From Rhizobiaceae bacterium (GTDB lineage Bacteria; Pseudomonadota; Alphaproteobacteria; Rhizobiales; Rhizobiaceae), in NCBI GenBank assembly GCA_021648425.1, contig JAKISV010000013.1:1-27564 (forward strand): a stretch of 27,564 nucleotides of DNA, read 5' to 3'. A model generated the notes under the pieces. It did no database searches. It saw only the letters and a list, made by a program, of their open reading frames with translations, and was not told the DNA's origin. Each line of letters opens with the position of its first letter. The stretch's first letter is position 1. Shown one piece after another: positions 1 to 8,270 of this stretch. The position numbers and the translations under genes are program-made.

Positions 1-1
1 G

Positions 2-550
2 GACGTTGCAGCGGGCATTCTCGACCAGTACGAACATGGTCCCTATAACCTGATTATAATCAATGAACCCGCACGCTGGCGTGGAGAATTCAAATCCATA
101 TTTGATTCAGGCGTCGTACAGCGTGTCACCGGTCTGGCACCTTGTTCGGTGCTGGTAGCACGTGAAATCAGCCTGAAAAATTCCGGTTTTCTCATCTATA
201 ATGATGGCTCCAAACACGCCATGCGCGCAGTGCGCCGCTCAGCTGTTTTAGCCCACTCCGTCAACCAGCCCATAACCTTGTTTGCAGTCGCTCGCGATGA
301 GGCTTCGCGCAAAAAGGCCCAGGATATCAACAATAAAGGCCGCGATTTACTCAACGGGTTGGGAATAGAAGTAAAACGGGTGACAACAGCCATCGGCGAC
401 CCGGTCACCCAGATAATCAAGGCAGGAGCCAATCACGGCATCATCGTTGTGCCCGACGACAATCATTCAAGAATTTATCGCGCAATATTCGGCTCAACCG
501 CCTGGGGCGTCATCAAAGGTGCAGTAACGTCAGTAATGGACGTGCGCTAA
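2..550 (+). CDS. Universal stress protein (UspA family), 5'-truncated
   Basis: The reading frame is open from the left window edge, so the true start lies outside; 182 residues are visible. The first ~50 residues (NLIIINEPARW through PCSVLVAR) look like the tail of one Usp domain. A second Usp-like domain follows from FLIYNDGS, with a beta-strand/helix pattern and an IFGST segment near the end resembling the degenerate nucleotide-binding loop. This suggests a tandem-domain Usp protein. Usp proteins are cytoplasmic and linked to stress survival, but the ligand cannot be told from the fragment. The TAA stop overlaps the TAG stop of the convergent polA gene (547-549 on the minus strand), with no room for a separate terminator. 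Family assignment is reasonably sure; specific role is unknown. Confidence 0.75.
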   Translation, partial: DVAAGILDQYEHGPYNLIIINEPARWRGEFKSIFDSGVVQRVTGLAPCSVLVAREISLKNSGFLIYNDGSKHAMRAVRRSAVLAHSVNQPITLFAVARDEASRKKAQDINNKGRDLLNGLGIEVKRVTTAIGDPVTQIIKAGANHGIIVVPDDNHSRIYRAIFGSTAWGVIKGAVTSVMDVR

Positions 551-3441
551 TGCGCCTCATCCCAGTTGTCAGCTGCCTGGGCATCAACTTTCAGTGCAAC
601 TTTTAGATCAAGCGCTGGAAACGGTGCATCTTCCATGGTTTTTGACACAACCGGAACAGTCGCTTCAACTTCTCCCTCTGGCAGTTCAAATATCAGTTCA
701 TCATGCACCTGCAACAACATCTGTGCTCCCAGATTAGCAGCCCCAAGTGCTGCATCCATCCGCACCATCGCCCGACGTATAATATCAGCAGCCGATCCCT
801 GAATAGGCGCATTGATAGCCGCACGTTCATTGAAGGCCCGCATTTGTGGATTGGGTGAGGCTATTTCCGGATAATAGGCCTTGCGCCCGAATATCGTTTC
901 CACAAAACCATTGTCGCGGGCAAATTTCTTGGTGTTCTCCATATAATCCTGAATACCCGGGAAACGCTCAAAATATTTCTTGATATAGTCTGATGCCTCC
1001 GTGCGGCTGATGCCCAGCTGATTGGCCAGCCCGAATGCCGAAATGCCATAGATTATGCCAAAATTAATTGCTTTGGCCCGCCGCCGCACCATCGGGTCCA
1101 TGCCTTCAATGGGAACATCGAACATTTCGTTGGCTGTCATCGCATGGATATCAAGCCCGTCGGCAAAAGCCTGCTTCAACTGGTCGATATCGGCAATATG
1201 CGCCAGCACCCGAAGTTCAATCTGCGAATAATCAGCGGATAAAAGTTTGTTGCCCTTATTGGCAACAAACGCCGTGCGAATTTTGCGCCCTTCTTCTGTG
1301 CGAATAGGAATATTCTGCAAATTCGGATCAGAAGACGAAAGCCTGCCAGTGGAAGTGGATGCCATCGAATAAGAGGTATGAACGCGACCGGTATCTGGAT
1401 TGATAAATTCCGGCAACGCGTCCGTATAGGTAGATTTAAGCTTGGTGAGTTGCCGCCAGAATACGATTTTTCGTGGCAGTTCATGCCCCTCCGCCGCCAA
1501 ATCCTCCAATACCTGAGCGGAAGTGGAAAACTGCCCGGTCTTGGTTTTTTTTCCCCCAGGCAGATTGAGCTTTCCAAATAAAATTTCACCCATTTGTTTA
1601 GGCGAAGCAATATTGAAACTCTCCCCGGCAAGTTCATGAATTTCCGCTTCAAGCCCTGCCGCCGCCTGAGCCAGTTCCCCTGAGAGACGCGACAATATCT
1701 GGCGGTCAACCTGAATACCTCTGGCTTCCATACGTGCAATAGTCTCAATCAGCGGGCGCTCCAGCCGCTCATAAACGGATGCCATGCCTTCCGCCGCCAG
1801 TCGCGGTTTTAATACCTGCCACAAACGAAGCGTAATATCTGCATCTTCAGCCGCATAGTGTGTTGCTTTATCGATATCGACAAAATCGAAGGTGATTTTT
1901 GATTTGCCGCTACCGGTGAGTTCCTTATAGGAGGTGCAATTATGGTTCAGCCACTTGCGCGCCAACTCATCCATATTGTGTTTACCGCGACCTGCATCAA
2001 GCACGTAGGATAGTAACATCGTGTCATCCAGACACACCAGTTCCACACCCTGCTGGGAGAATATCAGCCAGTCAAACTTCATGTTCTGGCCAATCTTGAG
2101 AATAGAAGCATCCTCAAATATCGGCCTTAACATCTCAAGTGCGACTTCCAGCGGCAACTGGTTTTCAACCATCCCTCCACCCAGTAAATCATCCTGGCCT
2201 GATTTGTGGCCGATTGGAATATAACAAGCCGTTCCAGGTTGGGTTGCCAGAGAGATGCCAACCAGCTCAGCACGCATCGGGTCCAGTGAATTAGTTTCCG
2301 TATCCACCGCAACGAGACCCTCTTCACGAATGCGCTCCATCCACTGGGAAAGTTGCTCTTTAGTGCGAACACATTCATATGCCGATGAATCAATCGTTTC
2401 ACTGGCAGCGCTTGCTGCAATATTTTCCGCAAATTCTACAGGCGTGATACCAGCACCAAATATATCCGCTCCCTGCGCATCAAGATCAGGGCCGCGAGCC
2501 GTGGAATAACCGTCAACCTCGACCGTTTCCGCTTCGATCTCATCAGCATCCGTATGCGTATCACCAGCTACTTTTTTGGTAATCGATCTGAATTCCATCG
2601 CTTTCAAAAACGAAATAAGCTTCGGCCCGTCCGGCGGATGCAAAACAAAATCTTCTAAAGGAACTTCCAGCTCCACATCCTGCTTCAACGTCACCAGTCG
2701 TTTCGACAATCGTGCCAGATCGGCAAATTCAATCAGGTTTTCGCGGCGCTTGTTTTGCTTTATTTCCCCGGCCCGCTCCAGCAAAGTCTCCAGATCACCA
2801 TATTCTTCCAAAAGAAGTGCTGCGGTTTTGGGGCCAATGCCCGGCACACCTGGAATATTGTCCGTGGAATCCCCGGCCAGCGCCTGCAAATCAATCATCT
2901 TTTCAGGACCAACGCCAAATTTCTCGCGCACTTCATGCGGTCCCACACGGCGGTCTTTCATCTGGTCATACATCACCACGCGTTCATCAACCAGTTGCAT
3001 GAGATCCTTGTCCGAAGATATGATTGTCACATCTGCACCATCCTCTTTGGCCAGGCGGGCATAAGTGGCAATCAGGTCATCCGCTTCAAAACCCTTGGCT
3101 TCAATACATGGCAGATTGAATGCCCGTGTGGCTTTGCGTATCAGCCCGAATTGTGGCCGCAAATCCTCCGGTGGCGCTTCGCGGTTGGCTTTGTATTCAG
3201 GATAAATCTCATTGCGGAATGTCTTTGAGGAATAGTCAAAAATTACCGCGAAATGCGTCGGCGTAACACCCACCGAAGTATCGCGCGCATCCTGCACCAG
3301 TTTCCAGATCATATTGCAATAACCAGCAACTGCACCCACCGGCAAACCATCCGATTTTCGCGTTAAAGGTGGCAATGCATGGTAGGCACGAAAAATATAG
3401 GCCGAGCCATCGACAAGAAAAAGATGATCTCCAGATTTCAT
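547..3441 (-). CDS. polA: DNA polymerase I
   Basis: Encodes a 964-residue DNA polymerase I, which fills gaps and removes RNA primers during replication and repair. Three domains are visible. The N-terminal 5'-3' exonuclease has FEADD near residue 118 and a helix-hairpin-helix at 191-206 (DSTDNIPGVPGIGPKT). The central 3'-5' exonuclease keeps its acidic DTE motif at 380-382, NMKFDW and the YAAEDAD motif, so proofreading is probably active. The C-terminal polymerase has motif A (SADYSQIELR, D737), motif B (RRRAKAINFGIIYG, 786-799) and motif C (VHDE, 912-915). A phenylalanine at 794 sits at the position that favours dNTP over ddNTP in family A enzymes. GGAGAG lies just upstream of the ATG. The gene follows osmC by 26 bp on the same strand and may be co-transcribed with it. 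The residue-rich linker around 290-350 is family-typical and variable. Confidence 0.98.
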   Translation of the reverse strand: MKSGDHLFLVDGSAYIFRAYHALPPLTRKSDGLPVGAVAGYCNMIWKLVQDARDTSVGVTPTHFAVIFDYSSKTFRNEIYPEYKANREAPPEDLRPQFGLIRKATRAFNLPCIEAKGFEADDLIATYARLAKEDGADVTIISSDKDLMQLVDERVVMYDQMKDRRVGPHEVREKFGVGPEKMIDLQALAGDSTDNIPGVPGIGPKTAALLLEEYGDLETLLERAGEIKQNKRRENLIEFADLARLSKRLVTLKQDVELEVPLEDFVLHPPDGPKLISFLKAMEFRSITKKVAGDTHTDADEIEAETVEVDGYSTARGPDLDAQGADIFGAGITPVEFAENIAASAASETIDSSAYECVRTKEQLSQWMERIREEGLVAVDTETNSLDPMRAELVGISLATQPGTACYIPIGHKSGQDDLLGGGMVENQLPLEVALEMLRPIFEDASILKIGQNMKFDWLIFSQQGVELVCLDDTMLLSYVLDAGRGKHNMDELARKWLNHNCTSYKELTGSGKSKITFDFVDIDKATHYAAEDADITLRLWQVLKPRLAAEGMASVYERLERPLIETIARMEARGIQVDRQILSRLSGELAQAAAGLEAEIHELAGESFNIASPKQMGEILFGKLNLPGGKKTKTGQFSTSAQVLEDLAAEGHELPRKIVFWRQLTKLKSTYTDALPEFINPDTGRVHTSYSMASTSTGRLSSSDPNLQNIPIRTEEGRKIRTAFVANKGNKLLSADYSQIELRVLAHIADIDQLKQAFADGLDIHAMTANEMFDVPIEGMDPMVRRRAKAINFGIIYGISAFGLANQLGISRTEASDYIKKYFERFPGIQDYMENTKKFARDNGFVETIFGRKAYYPEIASPNPQMRAFNERAAINAPIQGSAADIIRRAMVRMDAALGAANLGAQMLLQVHDELIFELPEGEVEATVPVVSKTMEDAPFPALDLKVALKVDAQAADNWDEAH

Positions 3442-3467
3442 GCTGCTCTCCGGTTAGATTCCTGAAC

Positions 3468-3941
3468 TTAAGCTTTAGTGATTTCAGGTTCAAAATCCAC
3501 CGGAAAATTGATGGAACGCGCAATGAAACAATATTGATGGACATCCTCATGCAAAGCGTGAGCCTTTTGAACATCGCTGTCCCGCGTTATCATGATTTTC
3601 GGGCGAAGTGTAATTGACTTGAAACATCCCTTGCCATTTGGCTCCATTTCTCCAATTGCCAACGGCCTGTCACGGTATGAGGTAACAACAACTCCAGCCA
3701 CTGCGCATAAATGCAGATACCATAACATATGGCAGGACGCGACCGAAGCTACCAGCAAATCCTCCGGATTATATTTTGTAACATCGCCCCCTAATACCGG
3801 ATCGTTGGAGCCCAAAACCACAGGTTTACCATCACTCGCCAATTCCCAGTTTCGCAAATAAGACTTGTATCCACTGGTGCCTTCACCGGTGTTTCCAGTC
3901 CATTCAATACTGGCTGAATATTCATGGGTTTTTGTATTCAC
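3468..3941 (-). CDS. OsmC/Ohr family peroxiredoxin
   Basis: A 157-residue cytoplasmic protein of the OsmC family, thiol-dependent reductases of organic hydroperoxides. Both family cysteines are present: C70 in the SCHMLWYLHLC segment, at the start of the central helix, and C138 in HQYCFIARS. Length is normal for the family. The motif PEDLLVASVASCHMLW is typical of the YhfA/OsmC-like branch rather than classical Ohr, so the exact substrate is uncertain. It lies 26 bp upstream of polA on the same strand. The ATG is preceded within ~12 bp by a 14-bp palindrome (3954-3967) that may be an operator or a 5'-leader hairpin. An Ohr-type assignment was considered but the sequence does not decide it. 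Confidence 0.9.
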   Translation of the reverse strand: MNTKTHEYSASIEWTGNTGEGTSGYKSYLRNWELASDGKPVVLGSNDPVLGGDVTKYNPEDLLVASVASCHMLWYLHLCAVAGVVVTSYRDRPLAIGEMEPNGKGCFKSITLRPKIMITRDSDVQKAHALHEDVHQYCFIARSINFPVDFEPEITKA

Positions 3942-3953
3942 TGGAAAAGTCCG

Positions 3954-3967
3954 AGGGTCAGGACCCT
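3954..3967. promoter_or_regulatory. Palindrome upstream of the osmC-like gene
   Basis: AGGGTC and GACCCT form perfect 6-bp arms around a 2-nt centre, 12 bp before the osmC start codon. Its position would suit a repressor operator or an mRNA leader hairpin close to the ribosome binding region. No regulator gene is adjacent, so assignment is speculative. Confidence 0.35.
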
Positions 3968-4055
3968 AAATAATTACCAAAATTTAATGCACAATTCACG
4001 CCACAGTGATCGCCATTGATTTGATATTGGCAATGATACACCCCATGTGCAAGTT

Positions 4056-4215
4056 GTGCCGATCTTTCGGTACGGGTTTTTGTGACATGTCCCCCAGTCG
4101 CAAAAGCCGTATAAAACCGGTCCCCAATGCTGGTTTTATACAAAGCCAAAGTGGGCTGCTGTGGCGCCAATCCCTACCCGCCAACCCAGCCGCAGCAGCC
4201 CGCTGGCACATTTTT
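4056..4215 (+). ncRNA. Candidate structured RNA (three hairpins) in intergenic region
   Basis: Three inverted repeats lie in 150 bp of the 494-bp gap between osmC and the PBP gene. Stem 1 spans 4056-4062/4067-4073 (7 bp, loop TCTT) and is followed by GGG and five T. Stem 2 spans 4109-4118/4132-4141 (10 perfect bp, GTATAAAACC arm). Stem 3 spans 4151-4165/4189-4203 (15 bp) and is followed 7 nt later by five T. The three non-Watson-Crick positions (4058/4071, 4152/4202, 4162/4192) are G-U on the plus-strand RNA but would be A-C on the minus strand, which argues for a plus-strand transcript. It could be a small RNA, an mRNA leader element of the PBP gene, or a dispersed palindromic repeat. Overlapping short ORFs on both strands are not convincing as genes. 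Confidence 0.35.
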
Positions 4216-4435
4216 CCTGATTAAAAATAACATGACAACAAGCCATCTCTCGCTTTGTAAGCATTGATTAACCACCCCGTTTGAATATTCGATATTTCAC
4301 CGATAATCAGCGATTTTCCACTTCGATCATCCCTATCCTTTACGACCCGTTAAACCACACCCTTTAAATTCACAGCCAGGAAATACGAAAAAATTACCAT
4401 TCAAGTGTTTCATTTCCAGCGAGTGTATTGCGTAA
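4216..4435. other. Gene-free upstream region of the PBP gene
   Basis: AT-rich sequence between the hairpin cluster and the PBP start codon. It must contain the PBP promoter, if that is not further upstream, but no -35/-10 pair with good spacing stands out. No Shine-Dalgarno sequence is clear in front of the ATG at 4436. Confidence 0.5.
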
Positions 4436-6526
4436 ATGGCCAAACAGAAAAAATCCACCAAACGTATTGAACCTGTTTTTGATACGCCAGGCCGTTCCCG
4501 TAAATCCTCAACTTCCAGAAATTCTCCCGTAAAAGCGCCTGTATCAACCCGGAGAAAACGTCGCTCTTCGAGAAAGAGCCGAGGCTTTCTTTCCAGATTG
4601 ATCGGCAAAACAATCTACTGGTCCCTTGTCGCCAGCGTCTGGATTGGTGTATTTGGGGCCGGTGTTATTGGCTGGCACGCTTTAAAGTTGCCAAACACAG
4701 ATGTCTGGGCAGTGCCCGATCGACCTCCTAACGCCCGCATCGTTGCCGTTGATGGTGAATTGCTCGCCAACCGCGGAATAACCGGCGGTGCTGCTATGAT
4801 CCTGGGCGAAATGTCGCCCTATATTCCAAAAGCAGTAATTGCTATCGAAGACCGTCGTTTTAAATATCACTTTGGCATCGACCCGATAGGTCTGGCGCGT
4901 GCCATGGGTGCCAATGTTATGGCCAGACGTCTGGTTCAGGGCGGCTCCACCATTACCCAGCAATTGGCAAAAAACCTGTTCTTAAAGCCCGAGCGAACTC
5001 TGGGAAGAAAAATACAGGAGGCCATTTTAGCGCTTTGGCTGGAATCACGCTTTAGCAAAGATGAAATAATTGAACTATATCTCAACCGCGTCTATTTCGG
5101 TTCTGGCAGCTACGGTGTAGATGCCGCTTCGCAGAAATATTTCGGAAAATCAGCAAGAAATGTCAATCTTGCTGAAGCTGCCATTTTAGCCGGTGTCCTC
5201 AAGGCACCATCGCGGTTTTCGCCTTTACGCAATCAAAAACTGGCCAATGAACGCGCCAGCCTGGTACTGGACTCCATGCGGCGTGAAGGTTTTATCAGCG
5301 ATCTGGAAAGCGCCACTGCGCTTACCATGCAGGCAAAAAAGGCCAAGCGCTATCTGAGCGGTTCACAAAACTATGTCGCTGACATGGTGATGAAACAGGC
5401 CAGGCAACTACTGGGTGAAATGCAAAACGATCTGATCATCGCCACCACCATCGATATGGACTTGCAGAAAAAAGCCGGTCAATTGATTTATCAGACCCTC
5501 AAAGACAATGGCGAACAAAAAACCGTAAAACAAGGCGCGCTCGTATCTCTTGATGGCACCGGCGCAATCCGCGCTCTTGTCGGTGGCAAAGAATATGCCG
5601 AAAGCCAGTTCAACCGCGCCACCGATGCAAAACGACAACCCGGCTCCGCCTTCAAACCGTTTGTGTATCTGGCAGCACTGGAAGCGGGCAGAACCCCGAC
5701 CTCCATTCGCAACGATGCGCCTGTGCGCATTGGCAAATGGACACCTGAAAACTATGACAAAAAATATCGCGGCGAAGTTACCCTCACCAAAGCTTTGTCA
5801 ATTTCATTAAATACAATTTCAGCGCAACTGGTTATGGAGACCGGCCCCGGCACAGTAATCAAAGTGGCTCGTCGCCTTGGAATTGAATCTAAAATTTCAA
5901 ACAACGCCTCCATCGCACTTGGCACCTCAGAAACCAGCCTGCTGGAATTGACTTCAGCCTTCACACCTTTTGCAAATGGAGGCTATCGCGCAGAACCGTT
6001 TCTCATCAAGCGCATATCGACCAGCGATGGCAAAATATTGTTCGAGCGAAAAACAAATCCCCAAATCCGCGTTGTTCGTCAACGCGAACTTGGCATGATG
6101 AATATGATGCTCACTACTGCTCTGCAATCAGGCACCGGCAAAAATGCCCGTCTGAGAAACTGGCCCGCCGCAGGTAAAACCGGCACTTCACAAAAATCGC
6201 GCGATGGCTGGTTTATCGGCTATACGGCAAATCTGACCACCGGCATCTGGTATGGTAACGACGATGGCACCCCAACAACAAAAGTCACCGGCGGCGGACT
6301 GCCAGCCAGAACCTGGGCAAAATTCATGCAATTTGCCCACAGTAATGTACCCGTTGAAAATCTACCGGGAAACTTCACCCCGCTGGTGGCATCCGTTCCT
6401 AAATCGCGGCCGATTGTCCCCGTTTCAACAACCAGACAATCTACCGGCGCAATCCAGCCGCCAATAGAACTGGGCCAGCAGCAAAAAAAGCCGCGAACAA
6501 TTCTTGATTTACTGTTTGGCAATTAA
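4436..6526 (+). CDS. Class A penicillin-binding protein (PBP1 family)
   Basis: A 696-residue bifunctional peptidoglycan synthase, anchored in the inner membrane and acting in the periplasm. The N-terminus is very basic (residues 1-55, many K/R/S), followed by one membrane segment at about 58-82. The glycosyltransferase-51 domain shows EDRRFKYHFG (catalytic E138) and QGGSTITQQLAKNLFL (168-183). The transpeptidase domain shows all three penicillin-binding motifs: SAFK (S404, K407), SLN (457-459) and KTGT (581-584). The tail after ~650 is proline- and serine-rich without a recognisable domain. Length and architecture fit the alphaproteobacterial PBP1A/PbpC-like group; which paralogue it is cannot be settled. 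The ATG has no strong Shine-Dalgarno sequence, so a slightly different start is possible. Confidence 0.95.
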   Translation: MAKQKKSTKRIEPVFDTPGRSRKSSTSRNSPVKAPVSTRRKRRSSRKSRGFLSRLIGKTIYWSLVASVWIGVFGAGVIGWHALKLPNTDVWAVPDRPPNARIVAVDGELLANRGITGGAAMILGEMSPYIPKAVIAIEDRRFKYHFGIDPIGLARAMGANVMARRLVQGGSTITQQLAKNLFLKPERTLGRKIQEAILALWLESRFSKDEIIELYLNRVYFGSGSYGVDAASQKYFGKSARNVNLAEAAILAGVLKAPSRFSPLRNQKLANERASLVLDSMRREGFISDLESATALTMQAKKAKRYLSGSQNYVADMVMKQARQLLGEMQNDLIIATTIDMDLQKKAGQLIYQTLKDNGEQKTVKQGALVSLDGTGAIRALVGGKEYAESQFNRATDAKRQPGSAFKPFVYLAALEAGRTPTSIRNDAPVRIGKWTPENYDKKYRGEVTLTKALSISLNTISAQLVMETGPGTVIKVARRLGIESKISNNASIALGTSETSLLELTSAFTPFANGGYRAEPFLIKRISTSDGKILFERKTNPQIRVVRQRELGMMNMMLTTALQSGTGKNARLRNWPAAGKTGTSQKSRDGWFIGYTANLTTGIWYGNDDGTPTTKVTGGGLPARTWAKFMQFAHSNVPVENLPGNFTPLVASVPKSRPIVPVSTTRQSTGAIQPPIELGQQQKKPRTILDLLFGN

Positions 6527-6566
6527 CCGTGGTCAGGCTTGTTTCAAAACTCTGGAATGCGTGGGA

Positions 6567-7280
6567 CTAGATCGAATCCAGATGCTTTACCAGTTCTTCG
6601 GGTTGCGACAGAAACGGCGAGTGATCAGTGTCCATGACAAAAACCTCTTTACAGGGGTTTGCTGTGTACATGGCCTTTTGTGATTTCGGCGTTATGGCCC
6701 AATCTTGCAGGCAGTTGATATAATATCTTGGAACCTGTCCCCAGCGCTCCTCGCTCAGCTGAACCGGCGTCGCAAACGGTGCAGATGCCTGAGGGCCAAG
6801 TTTTGATTTTGCCCAATTAATATCTTCATCCGAGCAGCAGTTGTAGAGCGCATCTTTCAGAGCATCCTGATTGAATGTCATGGTGGATTGATCTTCCGAA
6901 AAAGTCAGATTGCGCAACACAAGATTTTCGGTGTCCGGCTGCGCCTGGTCAAGCAGACACTGTCCGCTGGACAGTAAAAATGCCGCCATAAACACCTGAG
7001 CCTTGAATTTTTCCGGGGCAAATTCTACGGCCTGCGAATTACTGAGGCCGGTCATGGAATGGCCAACGACAATCACCGGTTCAGATGCTTTGGACGCAAA
7101 ATCAACGGTTGCACGCGCATAAAGATCAAGCGTCACTTCGCTGAGAGGCGTCTTGTCATCGCCATGGCCCGGCAGATCCGGTGCCATAACAGTATGGCCC
7201 TTCGCCTCAAGCAAAGGCTTGACCTTGTCCCAGCACCATCCACCGTGCCACCCCCCGTGAATTAACAAATATGTAGACAT
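6567..7280 (-). CDS. Alpha/beta hydrolase (esterase-like)
   Basis: A 237-residue alpha/beta hydrolase fold protein. The start at 7280 (MSTYLLIHGG) is chosen because GGGAGGAG lies 7 nt upstream; a longer frame to 7319 adds 13 residues without such a site. HGGWHGG at 8-14 is the oxyanion-hole loop. GHSMTG at 73-78 holds nucleophile S75, D193 in LQDWAITP is the likely acid, and H220 in DTDHSPF is the likely base. This pattern resembles the plant methylesterase/hydroxynitrile-lyase branch and its bacterial EstC-like relatives. It is probably cytoplasmic, as no signal peptide is visible. The substrate is unknown. It stands alone between a convergent PBP gene and the exporter operon. Confidence 0.88.
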   Translation of the reverse strand: MSTYLLIHGGWHGGWCWDKVKPLLEAKGHTVMAPDLPGHGDDKTPLSEVTLDLYARATVDFASKASEPVIVVGHSMTGLSNSQAVEFAPEKFKAQVFMAAFLLSSGQCLLDQAQPDTENLVLRNLTFSEDQSTMTFNQDALKDALYNCCSDEDINWAKSKLGPQASAPFATPVQLSEERWGQVPRYYINCLQDWAITPKSQKAMYTANPCKEVFVMDTDHSPFLSQPEELVKHLDSI

Positions 7281-7528
7281 GATTTTCTCCTCCCATTTAA
7301 GCCACATCTGATTTTGCATTGAATATACGCGGCATTTACAGCGTACTGAAAAATCGTCAACATAGCTTACTATTTATGCTGATTATACAGCCCGCCCACG
7401 CTAGGCAATATTTGGTTGTTATGTCAACTCGAATTTTATCCTCATGAGCTGCGTGCTACATGCGGGATAAATATCAGACAGGAAGGTATAAAGCCGTCGG
7501 CTTGAACCTGTATTGCGGTATCGTGAGT
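7281..7528. other. Intergenic region without recognised features
   Basis: This 248-bp stretch separates the hydrolase from the exporter operon end. It holds the Shine-Dalgarno sequence of the hydrolase (minus strand, within 7286-7297). No strong intrinsic terminator for the exporter operon and no convincing gene were seen. Confidence 0.4.
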
Positions 7529-8260
7529 TCAATTTTGCGGCACAACATCCGCGATAATCCGCCCCTCATCAATCGTTATGATGCGATCAGCCAGATTCAA
7601 AATTCTATCATCATGGGTCACCATCAAAGTTGTAGTGCCACGCTCCTTGCCAAGTTGTTTTAGCATGGTGACCACCTGTAAACCGCTTTCGCTATCGAGT
7701 GCGGCAGTTGGTTCGTCAGCAAACACAACATCCGGATTTCCCACCAGCGCCCGCGCTACCGCCACCCGTTGTTTTTGTCCACCTGAAAGCGTACCTGGCA
7801 AATAATGTAAACGGTCTTTCAGACCAACAAGCGTCAATAAATGTTCAGCCGCCACCTGCCAGTTTTTAGTTGCCTCTTTACCGTGCACCTCCAGCCCCAT
7901 ACGCACATTTTGTATGGCTGTGAGGCTTTCATGCAGATTGTGTGCCTGAAAAATAAACCCCAGACGCCGACGCGAAAACACCAGCGCATCTTCATTTGCG
8001 TTGTTCAATTCAGTGCCCAGCAAATTCACGCTCCCCTCCTCGACCCGACGCAAACAGCCAACCAAAGTCAGCAATGTTGTCTTGCCTGAACCAGAAGCCC
8101 CGCGCAATATCGTCAGTTTGCCCCGTTCAATGCTGATATTAATATCAAACAGCACCTGTATGCGCGCTTCACCCTGACCATAAAAATGGTCCAGATCCTT
8201 AACGACTATCGAGTAGTCGATATCCAATTCCTCATCAGGTTTTCGGCTTGTCCAATCCAT
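7529..8260 (-). CDS. devA: DevA-type ABC exporter ATP-binding protein
   Basis: A 243-residue ATPase of the LolD/MacB/DevA type. Walker A is GASGSGKT (54-61), the signature is LSGGQ (158-162), Walker B is VVFADEP (178-184), and a THDDR H-loop follows. The start at 8260 (MDWTSRKPDE) is preferred because it lies 10 bp after the permease stop with a G-rich stretch ahead; the longer frame to 8335 overlaps the permease by 65 bp and adds residues outside the family. It powers export together with the permease and membrane fusion protein encoded directly upstream. DevABC complexes normally pair with a TolC-like outer membrane channel, not encoded here. The substrate is unknown; the symbol denotes family, not proven function. 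Confidence 0.92.
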   Translation of the reverse strand: MDWTSRKPDEELDIDYSIVVKDLDHFYGQGEARIQVLFDINISIERGKLTILRGASGSGKTTLLTLVGCLRRVEEGSVNLLGTELNNANEDALVFSRRRLGFIFQAHNLHESLTAIQNVRMGLEVHGKEATKNWQVAAEHLLTLVGLKDRLHYLPGTLSGGQKQRVAVARALVGNPDVVFADEPTAALDSESGLQVVTMLKQLGKERGTTTLMVTHDDRILNLADRIITIDEGRIIADVVPQN

Positions 8261-8270
8261 ATCCCAACCC

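Noticed and set aside
1176..1748. 190-residue minus-strand frame inside polA
   Set aside because: It lies fully within the DNA polymerase I gene in another frame; its composition is shadow-like (W-, R- and L-rich) and polA motifs in the main frame are intact across it.
3958..4224. Three overlapping short ORFs on both strands in the osmC-PBP gap
   Set aside because: They have no recognisable domain or ribosome binding site, and they coincide with the hairpin cluster. The open frames are better explained by repeat or structured RNA sequence.
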